Shown: positions 39,123 to 48,566 of the stretch, one piece after another
How the letters are laid out: each line of letters opens with the position of its first letter
Position numbering within the stretch: the first letter of the stretch is position 1
Assembly (NCBI GenBank): GCA_003240625.1
Contig: QFMX01000002.1
Location: 270,530 to 334,529 of the forward strand
Length of the DNA: 64,000 nt
Direction: 5' to 3'
Source of the DNA: Sphingomonas taxi
GTDB taxonomy: Bacteria > Pseudomonadota > Alphaproteobacteria > Sphingomonadales > Sphingomonadaceae
Made by a program: the position numbers and the translations under genes
The notes under the pieces: generated by a model
The model's input: the letters and a program-made list of their open reading frames with translations, nothing else
What the model was told of the DNA's origin: nothing
Databases searched by the model: none

Positions 39123-40718
39123 TTAGTTCGTTTCCGCGCGCGGCGTGCCGCTCTGCGTCACCGGTTGCGGCCCGTTTGCGGTCGCCTCCAGCGTCGAATC
39201 CCCGCCCAGCACGCGGTACAAGGTCACGCGGTTGCTGGCGCCGACCAACTGCGTGGCGACCAGGTTGCGTTGCGCGGTGTAGAGCGAGCGTTGCGCGTCG
39301 AGCGAGCTCAGGAACGTGTCGATCCCGCCGCGGTAGCGCGCATCGGTGAGGCGGTACGTGTCCTGCGCCGCGGCCGAGAAGTTCTGGTTCGCCTTCAACT
39401 GGTCGGCGATCGTGCCCTGGCGCGCGAGCGCGTCGGCGGTTTCCTGGAACGCGGTCTGGATCGTCTTTTCGTAGGTGGCGAGCGCGGCGTCGCGCTGGGC
39501 CTTCGAATAGGCGACCCCGGCGATCCCGGCACCGGCACGGAAGATCGGGTAGCTGACCGAGGGCGCGACCGAATAGTTGAATGCGCCGCCGCTGAACAGC
39601 GAGGTCAGCGACGTGCTCGCGAACCCGAGGATCCCGGTCAGCGAGATCCGCGGGAACAGTTCCGCGCGCGCCGCGCCGATCTCGGCGTTGGTGGCGCGCA
39701 GTTCATACTCGGACTGCACGACGTCCGGACGTCGCAGGAGGATGCTGCTGTCGAGCCCCGCCGGCAGCGTGGCGACGGTCGGCAGCGCCTGCTCGATCGA
39801 CTCGGGCAGAAGCGCGGCGTCGACCGGCGCACCGACAAGCAATTGCAGTGCGTTCACGTCCTGCGCGAGCGCGGTGCGTTGCTGCGCGAGGTCGGACTGC
39901 GCGGTGAACAGGATCTGCTGCGCCTGGCGGAGATCGGTGCGCGGGGCGACGCCGCCGCGCAGCCGCGCATTGGTCAGCGTGACGCTGCGCTGCGAACTGG
40001 CGACGGTGTCCTGCGCGATCTTGAGCAGGCTCTGGTCGGAGGCATAGGTGAGCCACGCATCGGCGATGTCGCCGACCAGGGTCAGGCGGGTGGCGCGCGC
40101 GGCGGCTTCGGTCGAGAAATAGCGATCGAGCGCGGCGCCGGTCAGCGAACGGATCCGGCCGAACAGATCGAGTTCGAACGCGGTGGTGCCGAGATCGACC
40201 GAGAAGGCGCTGTTCGAGCTGGACGAACTGACCACCGATCCGGTGCCCGTTCCGACGCCACCCGTGCCGGTCCCCGTTCCACCGGTGCCCGTACCAGTTC
40301 CGCCCGTACCGGTTCCGCCGGTACCCGTCCCGGTGTTGCCACCCGTACCACTCGTGACCGTATTGCGCGTGCCGTTGCCGCCGCCCGAATAGGTGTAGCG
40401 GCCGCTCGCATCGATCTGCGGCAACAGGTCGGCACGCTGGATGCGGTATTGCGCGCGGGTCGCGGCGATGTTGGCCGCGGCGACGCGGAGATCGCGGTTG
40501 TTCGCCAGTGCCTGGACGATGATCTGTTGCAGCCGCGGGTCGCGGAACACGTCGCGGTAGGTGATCGCGGGCAGCGTCGCTTCGGACTGGCGGAGATACG
40601 CGTCGCCGACCGGGAGCGACGGCGGCACGGGGAGTCCCGTCCGCGCGTATTTGGGCGCGAGCGAGCAACCGGCGAGCGCGGTCGACGCGGCGAGGATCAG
40701 GACTAGCGAGCGCATCAT
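39123..40718 (-). CDS. RND efflux outer-membrane factor with Gly-Thr insertion
   Basis: A 531-residue TolC/OprM-type lipoprotein. The lipobox is LAGC with Cys18; OEP repeats follow, with LRQSEATLPAITYRDVFRDP, FELDLFGRIRSLTGA, LLRRPDVVQSEYELRATNAE and a final YRVLGGD. Residues 124-160 are almost pure Gly and Thr in a GTGTGG-type repeat, falling in the first extracellular loop (between GRYTYSGGG and FSVDLG). It starts with an ATGA overlap on the RND pump gene, so the three pump genes form one operon. Homologs usually lack so long a loop. Confidence 0.92.
   Translation of the reverse strand: MMRSLVLILAASTALAGCSLAPKYARTGLPVPPSLPVGDAYLRQSEATLPAITYRDVFRDPRLQQIIVQALANNRDLRVAAANIAATRAQYRIQRADLLPQIDASGRYTYSGGGNGTRNTVTSGTGGNTGTGTGGTGTGGTGTGTGGTGTGTGGVGTGTGSVVSSSSSNSAFSVDLGTTAFELDLFGRIRSLTGAALDRYFSTEAAARATRLTLVGDIADAWLTYASDQSLLKIAQDTVASSQRSVTLTNARLRGGVAPRTDLRQAQQILFTAQSDLAQQRTALAQDVNALQLLVGAPVDAALLPESIEQALPTVATLPAGLDSSILLRRPDVVQSEYELRATNAEIGAARAELFPRISLTGILGFASTSLTSLFSGGAFNYSVAPSVSYPIFRAGAGIAGVAYSKAQRDAALATYEKTIQTAFQETADALARQGTIADQLKANQNFSAAAQDTYRLTDARYRGGIDTFLSSLDAQRSLYTAQRNLVATQLVGASNRVTLYRVLGGDSTLEATANGPQPVTQSGTPRAETN
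40239..40349. repeat. Gly-Thr coding minisatellite in the outer-membrane factor
   Basis: About 111 bp of imperfect tandem units of the type GGTACCGGTTCCGCC/GGTACCGGAACC on the plus strand, 12-18 bp each, encoding Gly-Thr pairs with occasional Gly-Gly and one Val. Codon mixture shows it is not freshly expanded, but the unit makes length change by slippage likely. Confidence 0.7.
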
Positions 40719-43700
40719 GCGGGCTCCGGCCGGTGGGGGCCCTGTGGTTCGGGCGGGCCCAACGGTTCATTGTGATCGCCGTCGTTTCCGTCATGTTCGC
40801 CACCCTGATGACCGGTCGGGCGACCGCGCAGCTTGGCGATGCCGTCGCGCGCGCCGCGGCGGACGAGGACGAAGAACAAGGGGATGTAGAAGATCGCGAG
40901 GATCGTCGCGGTCAGCATGCCGCCGACCACCGCGGTGCCGATCGCGATGCGGCTGTTCGCGCCCGCACCGGTCGACAGCGCCAACGGCAACACGCCGAGG
41001 ATGAACGCGAACGACGTCATCAGGATCGGGCGAAGACGGATCTTGGCCGCGGACATCGCCGCCTCGATGACGCGCTTCCCCTTCTTCTCCTCCTGTTCGG
41101 CGAACTCGATCATCAGGATCGCGTTCTTGGCGGCCAGACCCATCGTCGTCAGCAGGCCGATCTGGAGATAGACGTCGTTGATCAGGCCACGCAGCGTGAC
41201 CGCGAGGATCGCGCCGACCAGGCCGAGCGGAATGACGAGCAGCACCGCGATCGGGATCGTCCAGCTCTCGTAGAGCGCGGCGAGGCACAGGAAGACCACG
41301 AGCAGCGACAGGCCGTAGAGGATCGGCGCCTGACCCGAGGACAGTCGCTCCTGATAGGATAGCCCCGCCCATGCGATCGAGGTGCCGGGAATCTGGCCGG
41401 CGAGTTCGGCGATCCTGGTCATCGCGTCGCCCGAGCTGACGCCCGGCGCGCCGGCCCCCTGGATCTCGTAGGAGGAGATGCCGTTGAAGCGCGACAGCGT
41501 CGTCGGCGCCTGGCCCCAGCTGGTCTTGGCGAAGGACGAGAACGGCGCCATCTGGCCGTTCGAACCGCGCACGAACCACTGGCTGAGATCGGACGGCTGC
41601 GCGCGGAACTGCGCGTCGCCCTGGACATAGACGCGCTTCACGCGGCCGCGGTCGATGAAGTCGTTCACATATTGGCCGCCCCAGGCGGTCGACAGCGTCG
41701 AGTTCACGTTCGCCTGCGTCAGCCCGAGCGCCGACAGCTTCTGCTGATCCGCATCGACGCGCAGCGTCGCGACGTCGGGCAGTTCGGTGAGCCGGATCGC
41801 GGTCAGCGACGGATCGGCGCGGGCGAGCGCGAGCAGCTTGTCGCGCGCGGCGTTGAATTCGGTCTGCGTGAGGCTGCCGCTGTTCTGCAACTCCATCGTG
41901 AAGCCGTTGGACGAACCGAGGCCGCGGATCGCGGGCGGCACCAGCGAATAGACCTGCGCGTCGCGGAAGCCGGCAAACGCCTGCGAGGCGCGACCGGTGA
42001 TCGCATCGGCGGTGTTTTCCTTGCCCTTGCGCTCGTCCCAGGGTGCGAACGAGATGAAGCCCTGGCCGGTGTTCTGGCCGCTCGCGCCGCCGCCGCCGCC
42101 GCCGCTGACGGTGAACATCGTGCCGACGTTCGCCTTCTCGTTGATCAGGTAATATTGCTCGATCTGCTTCTGCAGCGCGAAGGTGCGGCCTTGCGTGGCA
42201 CCGGCGGGAAGCTGGAACTGGACGATCCCGGTGCCCTGGTCCTCGGTCGGCAGGAAGCCCGTCGGAAGGCGCAGGAACAGCACCGCCAGCAACGCCACGG
42301 TCCCCGCGTAGATCAGCAGGAACAGCCATTTGCGGTCGATCACCGACTGCACGCCACGGGTATATTTCTGCGTGCCCTTCTCGAACGTCGAATTGAACTT
42401 GTCGCCGGCGCGCGTGAAGAAATGCGACACCTTCGGAAATTTGCGTTCGCCCCAGCTCTTCTCGTGGTTGCCCTCCGCGTCCTTCTTCTTCTGCTTGAGC
42501 AGAGTCGCGGTGAGCGCAGGCGAGAGGATCAGCGCGACCAGCACCGACAGCACCATCGCCGACACCATCGTCAGCGAGAACTGGCGGTAGATTACGCCGG
42601 TCGAGCCGCCGAAGAACGCCATCGGCAGGAACACCGCCGACAGCACCAGCGCGATCGCGACCAGCGCGACGGTGATCTCGTTCATCGATTCGATCGTCGC
42701 CTCCCGAGGCGTCATCTCGGGATTTTCTTCCATCAGGCGTTCGACATTCTCGACCACGACGATCGCGTCATCCACGAGAAGCCCGATCGCGAGCACGAGC
42801 CCGAACAGCGTCAACGTGTTGATCGAGAATCCGGCGAGATAGAAGATGCCGAACGTGCCGAGCAGCACGACGGGCACGGCGATCGTCGGGATCAGCGTCG
42901 CACGCCAGCTCTGCAGGAACACGAACATCACGATCACGACGAGGATGACCGCCTCGATCAGTGTCTCGACGACCTCGTCGATCGACAGCTTGATGAAGTT
43001 CGTCGTGTCGTTGGCATAGGCGTATTTCAGCCCGGGCGGGAAGCGCTTCGACGCGTCGGCGACATAGGCCTTGACCAGTTCGGCGGTCTTGAGCGCGTCG
43101 GCGCCGGGCGCGAGCAGCACCGCGATGCCGGCACCGGGATGCGCGTTGATGCGGCTGCGCGCGTTGTAGTTCTCGGCGCCCAGCTCGATCCGGGCGACGT
43201 CGCGCAGCTTCACGGTGGCGCCGTCGTTGGTGGTCTTCAGGATGATGTTGGCGAACTGCTCGGGCGTCTGGAGACGCGACTGCGCGGTGACGGTCGCGTT
43301 GAGCATCTGCGTATCGGGCTGCGGCTGGCCGCCGAGTTCGCCGGCGGCGACCTCGGTGTTCTGCGCCTGGATCGCGGTCGTCACGTCGCTCGGGATCAGC
43401 TGGAAGCTGGCGAGCTTGTTCGGGTTGAGCCAGATCCGCATCGCATACTGCGCGCCGAACACGTTGCTGTCGCCGATTCCGGGAATGCGGCCGAGCGGAT
43501 CCTGCAGGTTCGAGACGAGATAGTCGGAGACGTCCTGGTTGGTCAGCTTGTCGGTCTCGTCATAGACGCCGACGATCAGGAGGTTGTCCGGATTCGACTT
43601 GCGGACGACGAGGCCCTGTTGCTGGACCTGTTGCGGCAGGCGAGAGATCGTCTGCTGGACCTGGTTCTGGACCTGGACCTGCGCGATGTCGGGATCGGTG

Positions 43701-43993
43701 CCCTTTTCGAACGTCACGGTGATCGACACCGAGCCGCGCGACGACGAGGACGAGCTGAAATAGATCAGCCCGTCGATCCCGGTCAGCGATTGCTCGACGA
43801 CCTGCGTGACGCTGTTCTGGATCGTCTGTGCATTGGCGCCGGGGAAGCTGGCGCGGATCGAGACCTGCGGCGGCGCGACGTCGGGATATTGCGCGATCGG
43901 CAGCGCCATGATCGCACCGATGCCGCCAAGCATCACGATGATCGCGAGCACCCAGGCGAAGATCGGGCGATCGATGAAGACACGGGACAACAT
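40715..43993 (-). CDS. RND multidrug efflux permease, HAE1 (AcrB) family
   Basis: A 1092-residue inner-membrane proton-driven pump with 12 segments and two large periplasmic loops. Typical marks are MLSRVFIDRPIFAWVLAIIV at the start, GLVLAIGLLVDDAIVVVENV with the proton-relay Asp pair in TM4, and RLRPILMTSFAFILGVLPLA near the end. The last ~40 residues are a His/Gly/Asn/Pro-rich tail (TGHQGGEHDGNDGDHNEPLG). It starts 6 bp after the adaptor gene stop and ends in an ATGA overlap with the outer-membrane gene. Confidence 0.95.
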   Translation of the reverse strand: MLSRVFIDRPIFAWVLAIIVMLGGIGAIMALPIAQYPDVAPPQVSIRASFPGANAQTIQNSVTQVVEQSLTGIDGLIYFSSSSSSRGSVSITVTFEKGTDPDIAQVQVQNQVQQTISRLPQQVQQQGLVVRKSNPDNLLIVGVYDETDKLTNQDVSDYLVSNLQDPLGRIPGIGDSNVFGAQYAMRIWLNPNKLASFQLIPSDVTTAIQAQNTEVAAGELGGQPQPDTQMLNATVTAQSRLQTPEQFANIILKTTNDGATVKLRDVARIELGAENYNARSRINAHPGAGIAVLLAPGADALKTAELVKAYVADASKRFPPGLKYAYANDTTNFIKLSIDEVVETLIEAVILVVIVMFVFLQSWRATLIPTIAVPVVLLGTFGIFYLAGFSINTLTLFGLVLAIGLLVDDAIVVVENVERLMEENPEMTPREATIESMNEITVALVAIALVLSAVFLPMAFFGGSTGVIYRQFSLTMVSAMVLSVLVALILSPALTATLLKQKKKDAEGNHEKSWGERKFPKVSHFFTRAGDKFNSTFEKGTQKYTRGVQSVIDRKWLFLLIYAGTVALLAVLFLRLPTGFLPTEDQGTGIVQFQLPAGATQGRTFALQKQIEQYYLINEKANVGTMFTVSGGGGGGASGQNTGQGFISFAPWDERKGKENTADAITGRASQAFAGFRDAQVYSLVPPAIRGLGSSNGFTMELQNSGSLTQTEFNAARDKLLALARADPSLTAIRLTELPDVATLRVDADQQKLSALGLTQANVNSTLSTAWGGQYVNDFIDRGRVKRVYVQGDAQFRAQPSDLSQWFVRGSNGQMAPFSSFAKTSWGQAPTTLSRFNGISSYEIQGAGAPGVSSGDAMTRIAELAGQIPGTSIAWAGLSYQERLSSGQAPILYGLSLLVVFLCLAALYESWTIPIAVLLVIPLGLVGAILAVTLRGLINDVYLQIGLLTTMGLAAKNAILMIEFAEQEEKKGKRVIEAAMSAAKIRLRPILMTSFAFILGVLPLALSTGAGANSRIAIGTAVVGGMLTATILAIFYIPLFFVLVRRGARDGIAKLRGRPTGHQGGEHDGNDGDHNEPLGPPEPQGPHRPEPA

Positions 43994-43999
43994 AAGGGC

Positions 44000-45223
44000 T
44001 TAGCCGGCCTTTTTCTGGCTGGATTGGCCGCCTGAGGAGTCACCCTTGGGCGCTTCGATCTTTTGCGCGGTGTTTTCAGGGACCGGCTTCACGCCCTGGT
44101 TCGGGGCGATCTTCGACAGCCCCTGGGTGATGATCTTGTCGCCGGGGTTGAGCCCGCCGGTGACCACCCAGAACGCGCCCTGCGTGCGGTCCGCCCTGAT
44201 ATTCTTCTGCACCGCCTTGTTGTTCGCATCGACGACATAGACCGTCGCATTGCCCTTCGCGTCGCGCGACACGCCCGCCTGCGGCACGAGGAAGGCGCGC
44301 TGGTTAATCGCCTGCGCGAACTTCGCCTGGACGAACATGCCGGGCAGCAACAGCCCCTGCGGATTGGGGAAGCGTGCGCGCAGCGTCACGGTGCCGGTCT
44401 CGGTGTTGACGAGCGCCTCGGCGAACTGGACGGTGCCGGTCGCGCCATATTCGCTGCCGTCCTCGAGCGTGAGGCGGACTTCGGCGCGGGTCGCGACGAT
44501 GCCGTTCCGGCCGAGCGACCGGCGCAGCGCAAGCAGGTCGCCGGAGGATTGCTGGATATCGACGAACATCGGATCGAGTCGCTGGATCTGCGCGAGCGGA
44601 TCGGTCTGCGTGGCGGACACAAGTGCGCCGACCGTGAACAGCGAGCGGCCGATGCGGCCGGTGATCGGCGCGGGGACGGTCGTGAACTTGAGATTGATCT
44701 GCGCGGTTTCGAGCGCGGCGCGGGTCTGCGCGACCGAGGCGGTGGCCTGGCGCGAGGTGGCCAGCGCGTTGGTATAGTCCTGCTTGCTGATCGCCTCCAT
44801 CTCGGCGAGCGGCTTGTAGCGCTGGGCGAGAATATTCTGCGCCTGCTGATTGGCGCGCGCGCTTTGGAGGTTGGCCTGCGCTTCGTTGGCGGCGGCGCGG
44901 TAGAGGCGCGGGTCGATCTCGTAGAGCGGCTGGCCCTTCTTGACGAGCGTACCCTCGGTGAAGAAGCGGCGGCGGATGATGCCGGTCACCTGGGGCCGGA
45001 CGTCCGAGCTTTCGAACGCGGTGGTGCGGCCGCTGAGTTCGGTGGTCATCGCGACGCTGGTCGGCTGGACGACGACATAACCGACGGTCGGCGTGCCCTG
45101 GCCGGGCTGGCCGCCCTTGCCCTTGCCTTGCGCCTTTTCGCCGCCGCCCGAACAGGCAGCGAGCGCCAGCGCGGGTACGAGCAGGATGGCGCGCTGCCGC
45201 GTCGAAAATCGTGTGGCTATCAA
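44000..45223 (-). CDS. RND periplasmic adaptor (AcrA-type)
   Basis: A 407-residue lipoprotein: signal MIATRFSTRQRAILLVPALA then LAACS with acylated Cys24. The biotinyl-lipoyl halves (RPQVTGIIRRRFFTEGTLVKKG and VPAPITGRIGRSLFTVGALV) bracket a coiled-coil hairpin; a beta-barrel and the membrane-proximal domain follow, and the tail is Lys/Ser/Gly-rich. It is the first gene of the pump operon; no TetR repressor is adjacent in the window (upstream are three repeats and the divergent rpiA). Confidence 0.94.
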   Translation of the reverse strand: MIATRFSTRQRAILLVPALALAACSGGGEKAQGKGKGGQPGQGTPTVGYVVVQPTSVAMTTELSGRTTAFESSDVRPQVTGIIRRRFFTEGTLVKKGQPLYEIDPRLYRAAANEAQANLQSARANQQAQNILAQRYKPLAEMEAISKQDYTNALATSRQATASVAQTRAALETAQINLKFTTVPAPITGRIGRSLFTVGALVSATQTDPLAQIQRLDPMFVDIQQSSGDLLALRRSLGRNGIVATRAEVRLTLEDGSEYGATGTVQFAEALVNTETGTVTLRARFPNPQGLLLPGMFVQAKFAQAINQRAFLVPQAGVSRDAKGNATVYVVDANNKAVQKNIRADRTQGAFWVVTGGLNPGDKIITQGLSKIAPNQGVKPVPENTAQKIEAPKGDSSGGQSSQKKAG

Positions 45224-45382
45224 GTTTGGTATCCGCTCGCGATCGGTGGGGCAGGTGTTTGTTTGGCTAAACCACGAGGATGTACCAGAAGTATGTCAGT
45301 TGAAAAGCGGGTGTGCGAAATAGGGTAGAAAGAGTAACCTGTTTGATTGGTTGGGGGTGAAACGCCCGCCAGACCAACAAGA

Positions 45383-45440
45383 TTGTCTCCCCGCGAAGGC
45401 GGGGATCCAGACTGGGCTCCCGCCTTCGCGGCAGAACAAG
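45383..45440. repeat. Family D palindromic repeat, copy 4 (reverse orientation)
   Basis: TGTCTCCCCGCGAAGGCGGG then GATCCAGACTGGG and CTCCCGCCTTCGCGGCAGAA; one arm has GGCAG in place of GGGAG. Confidence 0.85.
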
Positions 45441-45490
45441 GAGGGGGCGTCCGTCCTCAATCACGTTCACCACCCTCATCACCCACAGAC

Positions 45491-45596
45491 ACCACCCCGG
45501 CGAAGGCCGGGACACAATTGGAAAGGTCGCAGTAACGAAAGACTGCGCTTCGTTAGAGACGTCCCCCAATTGGGCCCCGGCCTTCGCCGGGGTGGC
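45491..45596. repeat. Family C palindromic repeat, copy 5
   Basis: CACCACCCCGGCGAAGGCCG with GGACACAATTGG, and CCAATTGGGCCCCGGCCTTC with GCCGGGGTGG; the inner GAAAGGTCGCAGTAACGAAA pairs imperfectly with the TTCGTTAGAGACGTCCCC side. Confidence 0.87.
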
Positions 45597-45625
45597 GGTG
45601 GTGACCCGGACCGATTTCGCGCCCT

Positions 45626-45708
45626 CCGTCATCCTGACGAACGTCAGGACCCAGAGCCGTGAGGGGATCGTTTGTGGCTCTGGGGCCTGACTTTCGTCAG
45701 GATGACGG
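45626..45708. repeat. Family E palindromic repeat, copy 2
   Basis: CCGTCATCCTGACGAACGTC with AGGACCCAGAG, and CTCTGGGGCCTGACTTTCGT with CAGGATGACGG. Third repeat in the 500-bp divergent gap between pump operon and rpiA, ending 25 bp before the rpiA ATG. Confidence 0.88.
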
Positions 45709-45732
45709 ACGGTTGTTTTCGGAGCGGTTGCG

Positions 45733-46407
45733 ATGATCGATGACGACAAGAAGGTGGCGGCAGTCGCTGCCGTGCAAGAAGTTCAGGCCGGGATGCTCGT
45801 CGGACTTGGCACCGGCTCGACTGCGGCGTTCGCGATCCGGGCGCTGGGCGAGCGGGTGGCCGAGGGGCTCGCCATCCGCGCCGTCGTCACCTCCGACGCT
45901 AGCGGCAAACTCGCGCGCGAGGTCGGCATCGAGATACTCGACTTCGCCACCGTCGCGCGCGTCGACCTCACGATCGACGGCGCGGACGAGATCGACTCGC
46001 GGTGCTTCGCGATCAAAGGCGCAGGGGGCGCCATGCTGCGGGAGAAGATCGTCGCCGCAAGCTCGGCACGGATGGTCGTGATCGCGGATGGCTCCAAGCG
46101 GGTGGAGCGGATCGGCGCGGCCAAGCTGCCGGTCGAGGTACTGCCGTTCGCCATCGGCTATGTCATGCGCGTGCTGACCGACATGGGGGCCGAGCCGGTC
46201 ATTCGCGACAACTACCGGACGGACCAAGGCAATCTCGTGGTCGATTGCCATTTTCCAACCCTCGAAGCCCCCCGCGCAACTGCCACCGCCCTCTCCGCAA
46301 TCCCCGGTGTTCTCGGCCACGGGCTGTTCCTCGACGAGGTCGACGCCGCGTATATTGCTACGAATGGCATCGTTACGCGACTGGAACGGGCGGGTGCATC
46401 CGCCTAA
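45733..46407 (+). CDS. rpiA: Ribose-5-phosphate isomerase A
   Basis: A 224-residue enzyme interconverting ribose-5-phosphate and ribulose-5-phosphate. The family motifs are present: GLGTGSTAAFAI, DLTIDGADEID (catalytic Asp pair), IKGAGGAMLREKIVA (catalytic Glu and Lys) and VEVLPFAIGYV. The ATG at 45733 is preceded by GGAGCGG. It opens the sugar-phosphate cluster, with tkt 68 bp downstream. Confidence 0.95.
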   Translation: MIDDDKKVAAVAAVQEVQAGMLVGLGTGSTAAFAIRALGERVAEGLAIRAVVTSDASGKLAREVGIEILDFATVARVDLTIDGADEIDSRCFAIKGAGGAMLREKIVAASSARMVVIADGSKRVERIGAAKLPVEVLPFAIGYVMRVLTDMGAEPVIRDNYRTDQGNLVVDCHFPTLEAPRATATALSAIPGVLGHGLFLDEVDAAYIATNGIVTRLERAGASA

Positions 46408-46475
46408 AGGCTCCCTATCTTGGCAACCAGATCGGATGCGCGGCGTTCGGTCACAGTCTAGAGCGAGGCTTTTCC

Positions 46476-48566
46476 ATGACCGATACCGCAACCGCCGCCC
46501 CCAAGGCGGACCCCAATCTGCACGAGGACGGCTCCCCCGAGCGTCTCGCGATCGATACCATCCGCACGCTGTCGATGGACGCGGTGCAGAAGGCCAATTC
46601 GGGCCATCCCGGCACGCCGATGGCGCTGGCACCGGTCGGCTACACGCTCTGGTCGAAGTTCCTGCGTTACGATCCCAAGCACGCCGACTGGCCCAACCGC
46701 GACCGCTTCGTGCTGTCGGTGGGCCATGCGTCGATGCTGCTTTATTCCCTCATCCACCTCGCGAAGATCGAAGAGATCGGCGCGGATGGCGAGAAGAGCG
46801 GGAAGGAGGCGGTCAGCCTCGAGGACATCAGGCAGTTCCGCCAGCTATCGTCCAAGACCCCCGGCCACCCCGAATATCGCCACACCACCGGCGTCGAGAC
46901 CACGACGGGTCCGCTCGGTCAGGGTTGCGGCAACTCGGTCGGCATGGCGATTGCCGAGCGCTGGCTTGCGGCGCGCTACAACAAGGACGGCTTCACGCTG
47001 TTCGACCATGACGTTTACACGCTGTGCGGCGATGGCGACATGATGGAGGGCGTCTCGGCCGAGGCCGCTAGCCTCGCTGGTCACCTCAAGCTCAGCAATC
47101 TTTGCTGGATCTACGACAGCAACCACATCTCGATCGAGGGCGCGACCGATCTCGCGTTCGACGAGGATGTCGGGCTTCGCTTCGACGCGTATGGCTGGAA
47201 CGTCATCCATGTCGACGACGCCAACGACACCGCCGCGCTGACTCGCGCGATCGAGACGTTCAAGGCGACCACCGACAAGCCGACCTTCATCGTCGTTCAT
47301 TCGGTGATCGGTTACGGCAGCCCCAAGGCGGGCAGCGAGAAGGCGCACGGCGAGCCGCTCGGCGACGAGAATATCCGCCTCACGAAGCAGGCTTATGGCT
47401 GGCCCGAGGACAAGTCGTTCTACGTGCCCGACGGCGTGATCGAGCATTTCAACGGTGCGATCGCCGAGCGTGGCGCCAAGCTGCGCGACGAGTGGGTCGC
47501 TCTGACCGACAAGTATAGTGACGCCTATCCCGAACTGTCCGCCGAACTCGATCTGCTGCTCAAGGACGAACTGCCCGAGGGCTGGGATGCCGATATCCCG
47601 ACCTTCGAAGCGGATGCCAAGGGCGTCGCCAGCCGTGATTCCGGCGGCAAGGTGCTCAACGCGATCGCGGCCAAGGTGCCGTGGCTGATCGGTGGATCCG
47701 CCGATCTCGCGCCGTCGACCAAGACCGACATCAAGGGTCAGCCATCGTTCGAGGGCGACAATTACGCCGGCCGGAACTTCCATTTCGGCATTCGCGAACA
47801 CGGCATGGGCGCGATCGTCAACGGCATGGCGCTGTCGCACCTGCGCTCCTACGGCTCCACCTTCTTGGTGTTCGTCGATTACATGCGCGCGCCGGTGCGC
47901 CTGTCGGCGATCATGGAAGTCGGCGCGATCTGGGTGTTCACGCATGACTCGATCGGGGTCGGCGAGGACGGCCCGACGCATCAGCCGATCGAGCATCTCG
48001 CTACGCTGCGCGCGATCCCCGGCCTCGACACGATCCGTCCGAGCGACGCGAACGAAGTCGTCGCAGCCTGGAAGGCGGTCCTCAAGGACGCCAGCACCCC
48101 AGCCGCGCTGATCATGTCGCGCCAGGCTCTGCCGACGCTCGACCGGACCAAGTATGCGAGCGCCGACGGGCTCGAAAAGGGCGGCTATATCCTTGCGGAC
48201 AGTGACGGCACGCCTGACGTGATCCTGATCGCAACCGGCAGCGAAGTGTCGCTTGCGGTCGACGCGCACGAGAAGCTGACTGCGGACGGCGTGAAGAGCC
48301 GGGTCGTGTCGATGCCGAGCTGGTATCGCTACGAATTGCAGGACGCCGCGTACAAGCAGAGCGTGCTGCCGCGCGAAGTACGGGCACGCGTTGCGATCGA
48401 GATGGCCGGGTCGATCGGTTGGGACCGTTATGTCGGCCTCGACGGCGCGACCGTGACGATGTCGACGTTCGGGGCCTCGGCACCGCTCGCCAAGTTGCAG
48501 GACAAGTTCGGGTTCACCGTCGACAATGTCGTCAAGGTCGCCCGTCAGGTTATGGAGACCAAGTGA
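46476..48566 (+). CDS. tkt: Transketolase
   Basis: A 696-residue thiamine-diphosphate enzyme of the pentose phosphate pathway, moving two-carbon units between ketoses and aldoses. Visible: KANSGHPGTPMALAP, the diphosphate/Mg motif GDGDMMEGVSAEAASLAGH ending in NN-type binding, GPTHQPIEHLATLRAIPGLD and a C-terminal domain with IATGSEVSLAVDA. Start ATG 46476 (MTDTATAAPKADP), just after GAGCGAGGC. The stop TGA shares one base with the tal ATG (TGATG). Confidence 0.97.
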   Translation: MTDTATAAPKADPNLHEDGSPERLAIDTIRTLSMDAVQKANSGHPGTPMALAPVGYTLWSKFLRYDPKHADWPNRDRFVLSVGHASMLLYSLIHLAKIEEIGADGEKSGKEAVSLEDIRQFRQLSSKTPGHPEYRHTTGVETTTGPLGQGCGNSVGMAIAERWLAARYNKDGFTLFDHDVYTLCGDGDMMEGVSAEAASLAGHLKLSNLCWIYDSNHISIEGATDLAFDEDVGLRFDAYGWNVIHVDDANDTAALTRAIETFKATTDKPTFIVVHSVIGYGSPKAGSEKAHGEPLGDENIRLTKQAYGWPEDKSFYVPDGVIEHFNGAIAERGAKLRDEWVALTDKYSDAYPELSAELDLLLKDELPEGWDADIPTFEADAKGVASRDSGGKVLNAIAAKVPWLIGGSADLAPSTKTDIKGQPSFEGDNYAGRNFHFGIREHGMGAIVNGMALSHLRSYGSTFLVFVDYMRAPVRLSAIMEVGAIWVFTHDSIGVGEDGPTHQPIEHLATLRAIPGLDTIRPSDANEVVAAWKAVLKDASTPAALIMSRQALPTLDRTKYASADGLEKGGYILADSDGTPDVILIATGSEVSLAVDAHEKLTADGVKSRVVSMPSWYRYELQDAAYKQSVLPREVRARVAIEMAGSIGWDRYVGLDGATVTMSTFGASAPLAKLQDKFGFTVDNVVKVARQVMETK

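Noticed and set aside
41672..44035. 787-residue plus-strand ORF opposite the RND pump
   Set aside because: Composed of Arg/Asp/His-rich low-complexity sequence without motifs; a GC-rich antisense shadow of the real permease gene.
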